From contig CANJMQ010000001.1 in NCBI GenBank assembly GCA_947475225.1, forward strand, positions 62,001 through 126,000: a stretch of DNA of 64,000 nt, written 5' to 3'. This DNA is from Bradyrhizobiaceae bacterium. GTDB lineage: Bacteria; Pseudomonadota; Alphaproteobacteria; Rhizobiales; Aestuariivirgaceae. The notes beneath the pieces were generated by a model, which had not been told where the DNA came from, ran no database searches, and worked only from the letters and a program-made list of their open reading frames with translations. Positions 29,933-38,615 of this stretch are shown in pieces. The translations under genes and the position numbers were made by a program. Position 1 is the first letter of the stretch; each line of letters opens with the position of its first letter.

Positions 29933-31399
29933 CTATTCCTTGGGCCACCTGAACATGCCCGCAGTACTGCCCCCGGTCTTCCAGTGGGCCACGACCTCGC
30001 CCTCATCGAACAGTACCTCCACCCGATCCACCACGCCCTTCAGCGCAGCGTTGGCCGCGACCACATCGAACGGCACCGCAGCAAGCGCATCCACCGCCCG
30101 ATCCATCCTTGCCCTAACCAGTGCCGGGGCGTTGGCTTCGATCTCGTCATCGATTGCATCAAGTTCCTGTTCCATCCTGACCAAGTCAGCGTCCAACTCG
30201 GCCAACGCTTCACGGCCACCACGGCTCTTAAGCCCTTCGCCTATGTGGTCCCTCAGTGCGTCGATCTCTGTCACGATGGATGCCCTGCGGCTGGTGAGTG
30301 CGTCATCATCGGTGAGGTCCATGTCAACCATCGGGTTTAGTCTCCGAACGGCAAGTTCCACATCTCCGTAGCGCACCGCCTCGTACCGACAACCAGCACC
30401 CACACGGGCCTTGCTGCACACAAGGTACACATCGCGCTGGTTCTTCCCAATCCTGACCATCGTGCCACCACAGCGGCCACAGACGCCCACACCGGACAGC
30501 ACATTGCGAAGCACGACAGAGCCGCCGCCCTTGGCCTTATGCGTCCGTGTGGCTTGCCATAGTTCTTCACTGACGATGCGCGGGTAGTAGCCTTCGATTG
30601 GCTCCAGCGGCAGCCTTGTCTTCTTGCCGTTCTCGTTGGTGACCACATCATGCGGCACGTAGGTTCCCCTGACGCTGTCCGAGTTCAGCAGTTTGGTCAC
30701 CACGCCTTTGCCCCACATCTCACCCGTCTTGAGTGTCGGCACCTGTTCCTGATTTAGCATCTTCGCAATGGAGTGCTGACCATGACCATGTGCTGCTAGC
30801 TCAAACACCTTCAGCACCGCGCTGGCCTTGTCTTCGATCACCTCAAACCGATCTTCACTGACCTTTAACCATGTGGGGATGCGCTTGGTCACGATCTTGC
30901 CCGTGGTCCTCGCGTCGATCTTCTTCTTCCCCCACGCCGCCCGCACCCGCAGCGACTTGACCTTGCTCTCGTCGTTCGATCTGATCGTCATCGCTATGAT
31001 CATGAAGATCAAGTACGGCTCCTTGACCAGCCGCTCCTTGCTGTATCGCTGCTGATCCTTCAAGGTCACGACATCGATGTCCATCAGCAGAATGTCTTCC
31101 AGCAAACGCCGTGCCTTCATTGGGTCCATGCGCGTCAGACGATCAAGGTCTTCCATGATCAGTACGCTGCCCTTGTCGATCACGCCGAGCTTCACGGCAT
31201 CGATGAACTCAGCCAACTCGCCCCGGTCAGCGTTGGCACCGTGGAAGCCGCTCACACCCAAGTCATTGAAGCTGACATCCTGCAGGGTGATGCCATGCCT
31301 ATTGCAATACTCCGTCACGCCTTTCTGCTGACGTTCTAGCCCGTGGCCCTTGCGCTGTTCGACAGTGCTTAGGCGGCTGTAGAGATAGCCCTTGGTCAT
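29933..31399 (-). CDS. Large serine recombinase (site-specific integrase)
   Basis: 'KGYLYSRLSTVEQRKGHGLERQ' catalytic N-terminus, Recombinase domain, zinc ribbon 'CGRCGGTMVRIGKNQRDVYLVCSKARVGAGC', C-terminal coiled-coil region. Confidence 0.95.
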   Translation of the reverse strand: MTKGYLYSRLSTVEQRKGHGLERQQKGVTEYCNRHGITLQDVSFNDLGVSGFHGANADRGELAEFIDAVKLGVIDKGSVLIMEDLDRLTRMDPMKARRLLEDILLMDIDVVTLKDQQRYSKERLVKEPYLIFMIIAMTIRSNDESKVKSLRVRAAWGKKKIDARTTGKIVTKRIPTWLKVSEDRFEVIEDKASAVLKVFELAAHGHGQHSIAKMLNQEQVPTLKTGEMWGKGVVTKLLNSDSVRGTYVPHDVVTNENGKKTRLPLEPIEGYYPRIVSEELWQATRTHKAKGGGSVVLRNVLSGVGVCGRCGGTMVRIGKNQRDVYLVCSKARVGAGCRYEAVRYGDVELAVRRLNPMVDMDLTDDDALTSRRASIVTEIDALRDHIGEGLKSRGGREALAELDADLVRMEQELDAIDDEIEANAPALVRARMDRAVDALAAVPFDVVAANAALKGVVDRVEVLFDEGEVVAHWKTGGSTAGMFRWPKE

Positions 31400-31444
31400 T
31401 TGCGGTGGCCCCTGTAGCGGCACCCTTGCGGCACCGAACCTTCG

Positions 31445-32122
31445 CTATAAACGAATACAGGGTCTGGAGCAATCACACTTGAGGAAGTGGTGACCACCGG
31501 CGGCGGTGACTTCCAGCGCACGTTTTCCGGTTTCCTGCCCCTTGATGTCCCTGAGGTCGGGGAGTTGCTCCGTCTCGGTGGCGATGGCGGGCCTCGGGCG
31601 CGTCAGCACTTGTGTGCCCCGCACGTGATTGATCAACTGGATGAGGTTTTCTGGTGCCAGTATGTCAGCGTCTTCCGCTGCCCATGCGGCTTCCGGTCCG
31701 GAGACCTTGGGACAGATCAGTCCCATGTCTCGTGCATTCGCTGCGATGGCAGCGGGCAGCACGCCGGAAACTCCGATAAGTGCCCCGTCGAGGGCCAGTT
31801 CACCCATGGCCACGTAGCGCGTCAGGAAATCCTGGGCAATGATGCCCAGGGCGGCTAGCACCGCCAGCGTGATCGGAAGATCGAAGTGGCTGCCCTCCTT
31901 TGGCAGGTCGGCTGGCGAGAGGTTGACGACCAGCCGCTTGCCAGGAAGCGCGAGGCCGATGGCATGAAGCGCCGCCCGCACCCGTTCCCGGCTTTCGGCC
32001 ACGGCCTTGTCGCCGAGCCCCACGACGTTGAATGCCACCATGCCGGACAGGAACTGCGCCTGAACATCGACGGGGACTGCCTCGATGCCCTGGAATGCCA
32101 CCGTTGCCGCCCGAGACGTCAT
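31445..32122 (-). pseudogene. comM: 5' part of comM/yifB, now ending in element-derived 'KCDCSRPCIRL'
   Basis: 'MTSRAATVAFQGIEAVPVDVQAQFLSGMVAFNVVGLGDKAVAESRERVRAAL...VTAAGGHHFL' is YifB/ComM N-terminal domain. Confidence 0.93.
31459..31496. other. attR (right junction, core AG at 31482-31483)
   Basis: agggtctggagcaatcacacttgAGgaagtggtgaccac: element sequence up to AG, comM sequence after. Confidence 0.85.
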
Positions 32123-32182
32123 CCACTCACCTCCTGAGCCTGATGTTACAGGAGGTTGTAAAATTCGTCAAAAATTTCGTGT

Positions 32183-33205
32183 TCAGTCTGACGAATTGTC
32201 AGCTGTTGGTTCAGAATTCGGCTGGTTGACGTTTTGAGCGTTGATCCGCACTCGCTTCACGCGGCGCGGATCGGAGTCGAGAATCTCGAACTCGAGGCCG
32301 CTTTCGTGGCGGATGATTTCGCCACGCGCCGGAACGCGCCCGGCGATCTTGAAGATAAGGCCTGCGAGCGTATCCGCCTCTTCCTCCTCGTCCTCCGGAA
32401 GAAGGTCTACCGCAAGCAATGCTTCGAGCTTCGCCAAGTCGACACGCCCATCGGCGAGGTAGACGCCTTCTTCCACCGGCTTGACCTCAAGGCCCTCCTC
32501 GGTGTCGTGCTCGTCCGCGATATCGCCGACGATGACTTCGACGAGGTCCTCAATGGAGACGAGACCTTCGGTGCCGCCATATTCATCGATGACGATGGCC
32601 AGATGCGTTCGGCTTGCCTGCATCCGCACCAGCAGATCGGTTGCAGGCATGGAGGGCGGCACGAACAGCACCTCGCGGTTAAGGCCTGCCTGCTTGACGC
32701 TCGTCGACAGGGCAGTGGCCGCGATGTTGAGACCCGGCGGGGGCACCTTTTCGGTCTTCTCCGGCTTTTCGGTCTTCGTTGCCCGGCGTTTGCGCGCACC
32801 GCGCGCCGCCATCCAGCGCAGAAAGTCCTTCACGTGGATCATGCCGGTAATGCCATCCAGCGTTTCGCGATAGACCGGCATTCGCGAATGATTGGCGTCG
32901 ATGAACTTGGCCAGCAGCTCCTGCATGCTGTCCGCTTCGTCCACCGCAACGATATCGACGCGTGGTACCATCACGTCATCGACCCGGAGACCTGAGAACT
33001 CAATGATGTTAAGCATCATCGATTTTGCTTCTTCGCCCACCGTCTCGCCGGGATTCTGGGCTTCGTGGCTTTCGATGGCGCCTTCCAGGCTCTCGCGCAG
33101 GCCAACGTCCCGGTTGCGGCCAAATCGACTTCTCAGGCGCTGCCAGAGGCTCTCCCGGGTCGCTTCGGCGGGCGAGGTGCCGCCTATATTGTCAGGGTCG
33201 CTCAT
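32183..33205 (-). CDS. CBS-domain/CorC-HlyC-family transporter-associated protein
   Basis: 'MVPRVDIVAVDE', 'HSRMPVYRETLDGITGMIHVKDFLR', C-terminal CorC domain; next to ybeY. Confidence 0.9.
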   Translation of the reverse strand: MSDPDNIGGTSPAEATRESLWQRLRSRFGRNRDVGLRESLEGAIESHEAQNPGETVGEEAKSMMLNIIEFSGLRVDDVMVPRVDIVAVDEADSMQELLAKFIDANHSRMPVYRETLDGITGMIHVKDFLRWMAARGARKRRATKTEKPEKTEKVPPPGLNIAATALSTSVKQAGLNREVLFVPPSMPATDLLVRMQASRTHLAIVIDEYGGTEGLVSIEDLVEVIVGDIADEHDTEEGLEVKPVEEGVYLADGRVDLAKLEALLAVDLLPEDEEEEADTLAGLIFKIAGRVPARGEIIRHESGLEFEILDSDPRRVKRVRINAQNVNQPNSEPTADNSSD

Positions 33206-33665
33206 AGGGATCGGAAATGCCCAGGCCTTTCAGAATGCGCCTCTCGAGCGCTTCCATCTCCTCGGCCTCGTTATCGGTTTCGTGGTCATAGCCCAGAAGA
33301 TGCAATGTGCCGTGGACAATAAGGTGGGTGGTGTGGTCATGCAATGTCTTGCTCTGCTCCAAGGCCTCGCGGGCGATCACACCATGAGCCAGCACGATAT
33401 CACCCAGCGGGCGCGGCTCGCCGTCCGGCACGGGCAAGTCGACGGGCGTCGGGAAGGAAAGGACATTGGTCGGCTTGCCCTTGCCACGCCATTCGGCGTT
33501 GATGGTGGTGATCGAGTCGTCGTCGGTGAAGAGCACGGCAACCTCGCAGTCAGTGCCCGCGATCTCTGCGCCTGCCAGAGCCGCTTCGATGGCGGCATGC
33601 GCAAGTGCGTCGAGGCCGGAAAGCGCCAGCCACGCCTGGTCCTCGACCTCGATGGAAACCGTCAT
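33192..33665 (-). CDS. ybeY: Endoribonuclease YbeY
   Basis: 'NAEWRGKGKPTNVLSFP', 'HGTLHLLGYDHE'. Confidence 0.95.
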   Translation of the reverse strand: MTVSIEVEDQAWLALSGLDALAHAAIEAALAGAEIAGTDCEVAVLFTDDDSITTINAEWRGKGKPTNVLSFPTPVDLPVPDGEPRPLGDIVLAHGVIAREALEQSKTLHDHTTHLIVHGTLHLLGYDHETDNEAEEMEALERRILKGLGISDPYERP

Positions 33666-34669
33666 TTTTTCGGCTTTGGTGCCTTCTTGTCGTAGGCTGC
33701 AACGATGCGGCCTACCAGCGCATGGCGCACGATGTCGGCATTCTTGAAGCCGACCGAAGCAACGCCCGGGACCCCCTGCAGCACCGCCACCGCGTCCGCG
33801 AGACCCGACGAGATACCGGAGGGCAGGTCGACCTGTGTGGGGTCTCCCGTCACCACCATGCGGCTTCCTTCACCCAGGCGGGTCAGGAACATCTTCATCT
33901 GCTGTGGTGTCGTATTCTGCGCCTCATCGAGGATGATGAAGGCGGAGGACAGTGTGCGGCCGCGCATGAAGGCGAGCGGCGCGATCTCGATCTGGTTCTC
34001 CGCAATGCCCTTTGCGACGAGGCTCGCCGGCATCATGTCATAGAGTGCGTCGTAAAGCGGGCGGAGGTAGGGATCGACTTTCTCCTTCATGTCCCCGGGC
34101 AGGAAGCCCAGGCGTTCGCCGGCTTCGACAGCCGGGCGAGACAGGACGATGCGGTCCACCTCGCCGTTCATCAGCGCTTCCGCCGCGCAGGCGACAGCGA
34201 GATAAGTCTTGCCGGTGCCGGCCGGGCCGACGCCGAAGACCAGTTCATGCTTGCGGATTGCCTCGATATAGGTGCCCTGGGTGAGCGTGCGGGGCATCAC
34301 TAGCTTGCGGCGGGTGCGGATAGCGCCGCCAGGCACATTGGTTTCCTGCGCTTCACGCATTCGAATGGCCCCTTCGACCTCGCCCTTGGTGATGTCGAGA
34401 CCTCGTCTGGCACGGTTGTAGAGCGCCATCAGAACGTCGCGTGCCGCGTTTCGTCCCGAATCAGTGCCGCGAACGGCGAGGCGGTTGCCGCGCGGCGTGA
34501 TGTCGACGCTGAGCCGGTGCTCAAGTACGGCAAGATTCTCATCATGCTCACCACAGAGCAATGATAACAACCGGTTATCGTCAAATGAGAGGGTGAGAAT
34601 ATCCGAGTCTTCTTGCCGGGAGCCGGGGGTGTGGCTGCCGATCTGGGCCGCAGTGACGGGCGGATTCAA
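33662..34669 (-). CDS. PhoH-family ATPase
   Basis: 'VFGVGPAGTGKTYLAVACAAEAL', 'FIILDEAQNTTPQQMKMFLTRLG'. Confidence 0.95.
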   Translation of the reverse strand: MNPPVTAAQIGSHTPGSRQEDSDILTLSFDDNRLLSLLCGEHDENLAVLEHRLSVDITPRGNRLAVRGTDSGRNAARDVLMALYNRARRGLDITKGEVEGAIRMREAQETNVPGGAIRTRRKLVMPRTLTQGTYIEAIRKHELVFGVGPAGTGKTYLAVACAAEALMNGEVDRIVLSRPAVEAGERLGFLPGDMKEKVDPYLRPLYDALYDMMPASLVAKGIAENQIEIAPLAFMRGRTLSSAFIILDEAQNTTPQQMKMFLTRLGEGSRMVVTGDPTQVDLPSGISSGLADAVAVLQGVPGVASVGFKNADIVRHALVGRIVAAYDKKAPKPKK

Positions 34670-34687
34670 GGACTCGATTCTCCGTGT

Positions 34688-36040
34688 TTAGACTGCCCGG
34701 GCATAATGACCCGAAAGGCTGTTGGTTCCAACACCTGTTATGTGGGTATCCACGATCGTTCCGATAAGGGTGGGATCGGCCTGGACATGGACGGATTGAA
34801 GATAGGGCGATCGTCCGACCAGCTGCCCTGGATCCCTGCCCGGCTTCTCGAGCAGAACGGGTACGGTGCGCCCCACCATCGCGGCGTTGAAGGCCGTCTG
34901 CTGGGCGTGGATGAGCGTCTGGAGCTCATGCAGCCTCGCCGACATTTCGCCATCGGGAACCTGCCTGTCGCTTTCGGCGGCGGGCGTGCCTGGCCTGGGC
35001 GAGTACTTGAAGGAAAAGGCGCTGGCATAGCCAACATCGCGGACAAGACTTAGTGTCGACTCGAAATCTCTGTCGGTCTCTCCCGGGAATCCGACGATGA
35101 AATCGCCAGATATTGCCATATCTGGCTTCGCCGACCGGACCCTTTCGATGACCCGCAGATAACTGTCCGCGGTGTGGCCACGATTCATGGCTTTGAGTAT
35201 CGAGTCGCTCCCAGACTGCACTGGTAAATGCAGGTAGGGCATCAGCCTCGGATTCTCGGCATGGGCGGCGATAAGGTCTTCCGTCATGTCGCGCGGGTGG
35301 CTCGTGGTGTATCGCAACCTTTCGATACCCTCGATGCGTGACAATTCGCCCACGAGCCCGGCAAGACCGATGCTGAGGCCCCTTGCGTCCAACCCGTGAT
35401 AGGCGTTGACGTTCTGCCCGAGCAGCGTGACCTCCTTCACGCCCTGAGCTGCCATGCGCCGCGCCTCGGTCAGCACCTGCTCTATGGGCCGCGAGAATTC
35501 CGACCCCCTTGTATAGGGCACCACGCAGAAGCTGCAGAACTTGTCGCAGCCTTCCTGGACCGTGAGGAAGGCGGCCACACCCTTGCGCGGCAGCGCCTTG
35601 GCATCCAACCCCTCGAACTTGTCCTCTGCCGGAAATTCAGTTTCGACAACCGCCCTCCCTGCCGCGCGCCGCCGCGCCAGCAACTGTGGCAGCCGGTGGT
35701 ACGTCTGTGGGCCGAAGACGAGGTCCACGGCGGGCGCCCGCCTCACAATCTCCTCGCCCTCCGCCTGGGCCACGCAGCCGGCCACCGCGATCAGCATCTC
35801 GGCCCCCTGCTCTGCACGAACCCGCTTCATGCGGCGGATCTTGCCGAGTTCGGAGTAGACCTTCTCGGCCGCCTTCTCGCGGATATGGCATGTGTTCAGG
35901 ATGATGAGGTCCGCCTCCTCCGGCGTTACGGTCTCGGCATAGCCCAGGGGGGCGAGCACATCGCGCATGCGTTCGCTGTCATAGACATTCATCTGGCAGC
36001 CATAGGTCTTGACGAAGACCTTCTTCGGGGCGTTGTCCAT
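34688..36040 (-). CDS. miaB: tRNA-2-methylthio-N6-dimethylallyladenosine synthase
   Basis: '[16 protein letters not shown]', '[24 protein letters not shown]'. Confidence 0.96.
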   Translation of the reverse strand: MDNAPKKVFVKTYGCQMNVYDSERMRDVLAPLGYAETVTPEEADLIILNTCHIREKAAEKVYSELGKIRRMKRVRAEQGAEMLIAVAGCVAQAEGEEIVRRAPAVDLVFGPQTYHRLPQLLARRRAAGRAVVETEFPAEDKFEGLDAKALPRKGVAAFLTVQEGCDKFCSFCVVPYTRGSEFSRPIEQVLTEARRMAAQGVKEVTLLGQNVNAYHGLDARGLSIGLAGLVGELSRIEGIERLRYTTSHPRDMTEDLIAAHAENPRLMPYLHLPVQSGSDSILKAMNRGHTADSYLRVIERVRSAKPDMAISGDFIVGFPGETDRDFESTLSLVRDVGYASAFSFKYSPRPGTPAAESDRQVPDGEMSARLHELQTLIHAQQTAFNAAMVGRTVPVLLEKPGRDPGQLVGRSPYLQSVHVQADPTLIGTIVDTHITGVGTNSLSGHYARAV

Positions 36041-36052
36041 GGGCCGAGGCCT

Positions 36053-36829
36053 CTAGCGGATTTTGGCGGGATGGTGAAGCGCCAGAACGAGACCGCGTCG
36101 CACCTCCTCTTCGGCGTGGTGTGCCAGAGCCTTTCGGCTCAGTCCGCCAGACAAGGGGAGCGGCGCGTGGCAGATGACGGTTACCTCGATCGGTCCGGCA
36201 CGCAGCGCACCCAGCAGGTGCGGTGCCAGATCCATGTCGCCATACCAGGCATAGGAGGGCAGAAGGCGACGGTTCATTGGCAGGTTGCGGTGGCTGCGAT
36301 AGGCCAAGGTCACAGGTTGAACCAGTACACCGGGGATCTCCGCTGCCCCGAAGAACGCGCTCTTGAAAGGCAGTACGCTCCGCCCGTCGCCCGAGGTTCC
36401 CTCCGCAAACAGCACGACGATGTCGTCCGCCTTCAGCCGCTCCTGCATTTCATCGCGCGCGTCGCCCGTCGCGTGGCGGCGGTCACGATCGACGAAGACT
36501 GTACGCTGCAGCCGCGCCAGGCTGCCGAAAAAAGGCCACCTTGCCACTTCCCTCTTGGCCACGAAGGAAACGGGCGCCACCGAACTCAGCACCACGATAT
36601 CGAGCCAGCTGACATGGTTGCTGGCCATGAGCAGGGGCCCTCGCTCGGGCGCCGTGCCGATCACCTCCACCTTCACGCCGAGGATGCGGCACACCAGGCG
36701 GTGGTAGTGCATCGGGAAGACCCGTGCCATGCGCGGCCAGAACCACACGAAGCACTGCTGCAGCGGCATCAGGGGTAGCGTGAGTGCCGTGAACAGCAGA
36801 AGCGCCCACCACGCCCGCAGCCTGTTCAT
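36053..36829 (-). CDS. plsC: 1-acyl-sn-glycerol-3-phosphate acyltransferase
   Basis: 'LLMASNHVSWLDIVVL', 'VLFAEGTSGDGRSVLPFKSAFF'. Confidence 0.93.
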   Translation of the reverse strand: MNRLRAWWALLLFTALTLPLMPLQQCFVWFWPRMARVFPMHYHRLVCRILGVKVEVIGTAPERGPLLMASNHVSWLDIVVLSSVAPVSFVAKREVARWPFFGSLARLQRTVFVDRDRRHATGDARDEMQERLKADDIVVLFAEGTSGDGRSVLPFKSAFFGAAEIPGVLVQPVTLAYRSHRNLPMNRRLLPSYAWYGDMDLAPHLLGALRAGPIEVTVICHAPLPLSGGLSRKALAHHAEEEVRRGLVLALHHPAKIR

Positions 36830-37935
36830 GGAGCCAGTTCGCGGCGCATGACGATGGCATCCTCTTTGCCCTCGCGGCGCTGGTAGTAGCCCTTGCGGCG
36901 TCCGGCCTCGGTGAAGCCAAGCGATGAATAGAGACCCCGCGCAGCCGTGTTGGATGCGGCCACCTCGAGGAACAGCTGCCGCAGACCCTTGTCGGCAAGC
37001 GCAGCGATATGTTGTGTCAGAAGTTGCCGTGCCACGCCCCTTCTCTGCACGGAGGGACGGGTTCCAATGGCGATGATCTCTGCCTCGTCCGCTGCGCTGC
37101 GGGTGAGAAGAAAGCCGAGAGGCTCGCCGCGTTCGAGGGCAATGATTGCTTCAGCGCCCGGCGTTCTCAGCAAGTCCGTGAAGGCGTCAGCACTCCAGCC
37201 CTCGTCGAAGACTTCGTGATGAAGCTCCGACAGGATGGATGACGCGGAAGCATCCGCAGTCTCGATGTTCAGCTCACCGATCTTCCGGAGCGCCGTCTGC
37301 TGGGGCTTGGCATCCGGCGCACGCAGGTAGAGCGGCGATGGCATTGCACCCGGGATCAAGCCTGCCGCAATGGCCCCAAATTGCGCTGCCACCGGCAAAT
37401 GGCTGGCGGCTGACAGGACGAGATCCTTGCGGCCGCTTGCCGCTACAACGGCTTGCGCCGCAGTGCCCAGTACGATCGCTCCAGCTGCCGCTTCCACACC
37501 AGCTCTTTCTGCGGTTGCGACATATGGGGCGGCGATCTGCTGTCCGCCCGCATCGAAGCTGGCGGCATAGATCTCGTCGTTGCGTGCGTCGGACACAACG
37601 AGCAGAGGACCCAAGGAAGGTTCATTCGCGGCAATCGCCGAAAGGCTGTCGATCCCGATCACCGCAATGCCGCGGGCCAGCCCGAGCCCACGTGCAAAGG
37701 CGAGGCCGATGCGTACTCCGGTGAAGGTGCCCGGACCCGTGGTGACGGCGATGCGGTCGATCTCCGAGAAGCCGAGGCCGGAGGCTCTCATGACCTCGGC
37801 CACCATGGGCGGCAGCGCTTCGGCATGACCACGCTCCATCGGCAGGAAGGCCGCGGCAAGGGACCGGGCACTCTCCGTGTCGACAACGGCGACCGAGCAG
37901 GCCGCCATTGCCGTGTCGAGGCTGAGGATCTTCAT
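36826..37935 (-). CDS. Fused TsaB (t6A biosynthesis) - RimI-like N-acetyltransferase
   Basis: TsaB N-terminus 'MKILSLDTAMAACSVAV...TTGPGTFTGVRIGLAFARGL' followed in frame by GNAT 'EIIAIGTRPSVQRRGVARQLL...FLEVAASNTAARGLYSSLGF'. Confidence 0.92.
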   Translation of the reverse strand: MKILSLDTAMAACSVAVVDTESARSLAAAFLPMERGHAEALPPMVAEVMRASGLGFSEIDRIAVTTGPGTFTGVRIGLAFARGLGLARGIAVIGIDSLSAIAANEPSLGPLLVVSDARNDEIYAASFDAGGQQIAAPYVATAERAGVEAAAGAIVLGTAAQAVVAASGRKDLVLSAASHLPVAAQFGAIAAGLIPGAMPSPLYLRAPDAKPQQTALRKIGELNIETADASASSILSELHHEVFDEGWSADAFTDLLRTPGAEAIIALERGEPLGFLLTRSAADEAEIIAIGTRPSVQRRGVARQLLTQHIAALADKGLRQLFLEVAASNTAARGLYSSLGFTEAGRRKGYYQRREGKEDAIVMRRELAP

Positions 37936-37969
37936 GGGGTGGCGTGATAGGCCGCCGCAGGGCGCCGCG

Positions 37970-38530
37970 TCAAACGGCGCGGACTTCGCTCACTTCCGGA
38001 ACGAAATGGCGGAGCAGATTCTCGATGCCGTGCTTCAGCGTGGCGGTGGAGGAGGGGCATCCCGCACAGGAACCCTTCATGTTGAGAAACACAACGCCCT
38101 CGCGAAAGCCATGGAAGGTGATGTCGCCGCCATCCTGCGCCACGGCGGGCCGCACGCGGGTGTCGAGCAGCTGCTTGATGGTATTCACGATCTCGACGTC
38201 GCCTGCTTCGAAAAACTCCTCGCCAGCGGCTTCCGGTGCGGGTTTCTCGCCCAGCAACACCGGCGCGCCAGACAGGTAATGGTCCATGATCAGGCCGAGG
38301 ATGGCCGGCTTCATGTGCTGCCATTCGGCGCCCGAGCGGGTGACGGTGATGAAATCCTGGCCGAGGAACACGCCCGAGACGCCATTGACCGAAAAGAGCT
38401 TCTGGGCCAGCGGCGATTCTGCGGCGGCTTCGGCATCACGGTAATCTCGCGTGCCGCCCGGCAGCACCGGCTTGCCTGGCAGGAACTTCAGCGTGGCGGG
38501 ATTGGGAGTGGCTTCCGTCTGGATGAACAT
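37970..38530 (-). CDS. NifU C-terminal-domain Fe-S scaffold protein
   Basis: 'MFIQTEATPNPATLKFLPG', 'CAGCPSSTATLKHGIENLLRHF'. Confidence 0.95.
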   Translation of the reverse strand: MFIQTEATPNPATLKFLPGKPVLPGGTRDYRDAEAAAESPLAQKLFSVNGVSGVFLGQDFITVTRSGAEWQHMKPAILGLIMDHYLSGAPVLLGEKPAPEAAGEEFFEAGDVEIVNTIKQLLDTRVRPAVAQDGGDITFHGFREGVVFLNMKGSCAGCPSSTATLKHGIENLLRHFVPEVSEVRAV

Positions 38531-38543
38531 GTCCGATTCCTAT

Positions 38544-38583
38544 ACTCGGGAATTATATAGCCCGAGTTTAGAATCATTTCAAA
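38544..38583 (-). promoter_or_regulatory. Candidate iron/Fe-S responsive promoter elements upstream of the NifU-like gene
   Basis: ACTCGGG-N10-CCCGAGT (38544-38567) overlapping TTTAGAAtcaTTTCAAA (38567-38583), 12/14 to the TTTAGAA-N3-TTCTAAA Irr box. Confidence 0.5.
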
Positions 38584-38615
38584 CTGTTCCAGCGTGTCAA
38601 GCCGTTCCAGCCGCC

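Larger units (their letters stand above)
24162..31483. mobile_element. 7.32 kb large-serine-recombinase integrative element inserted in comM/yifB
   Basis: Exact target reconstruction: ...CCACCATC-AG-GAAGTGGTGACC... encodes GHHFLMVGPPGAG continuously; AG duplicated at both junctions; recombinase gene abuts right end. Confidence 0.93.

Noticed and set aside
24162-31483. Tn7-like/AbaR-type transposon at comM
   Set aside because: No TniA/TniB/TnsABCDE proteins, no 5-bp target duplication; 2-bp core plus a large serine recombinase explains the junctions.
24162-31483. Cryptic prophage or conjugative element
   Set aside because: No capsid, portal, terminase, lysis, relaxase or type IV secretion genes recognised.
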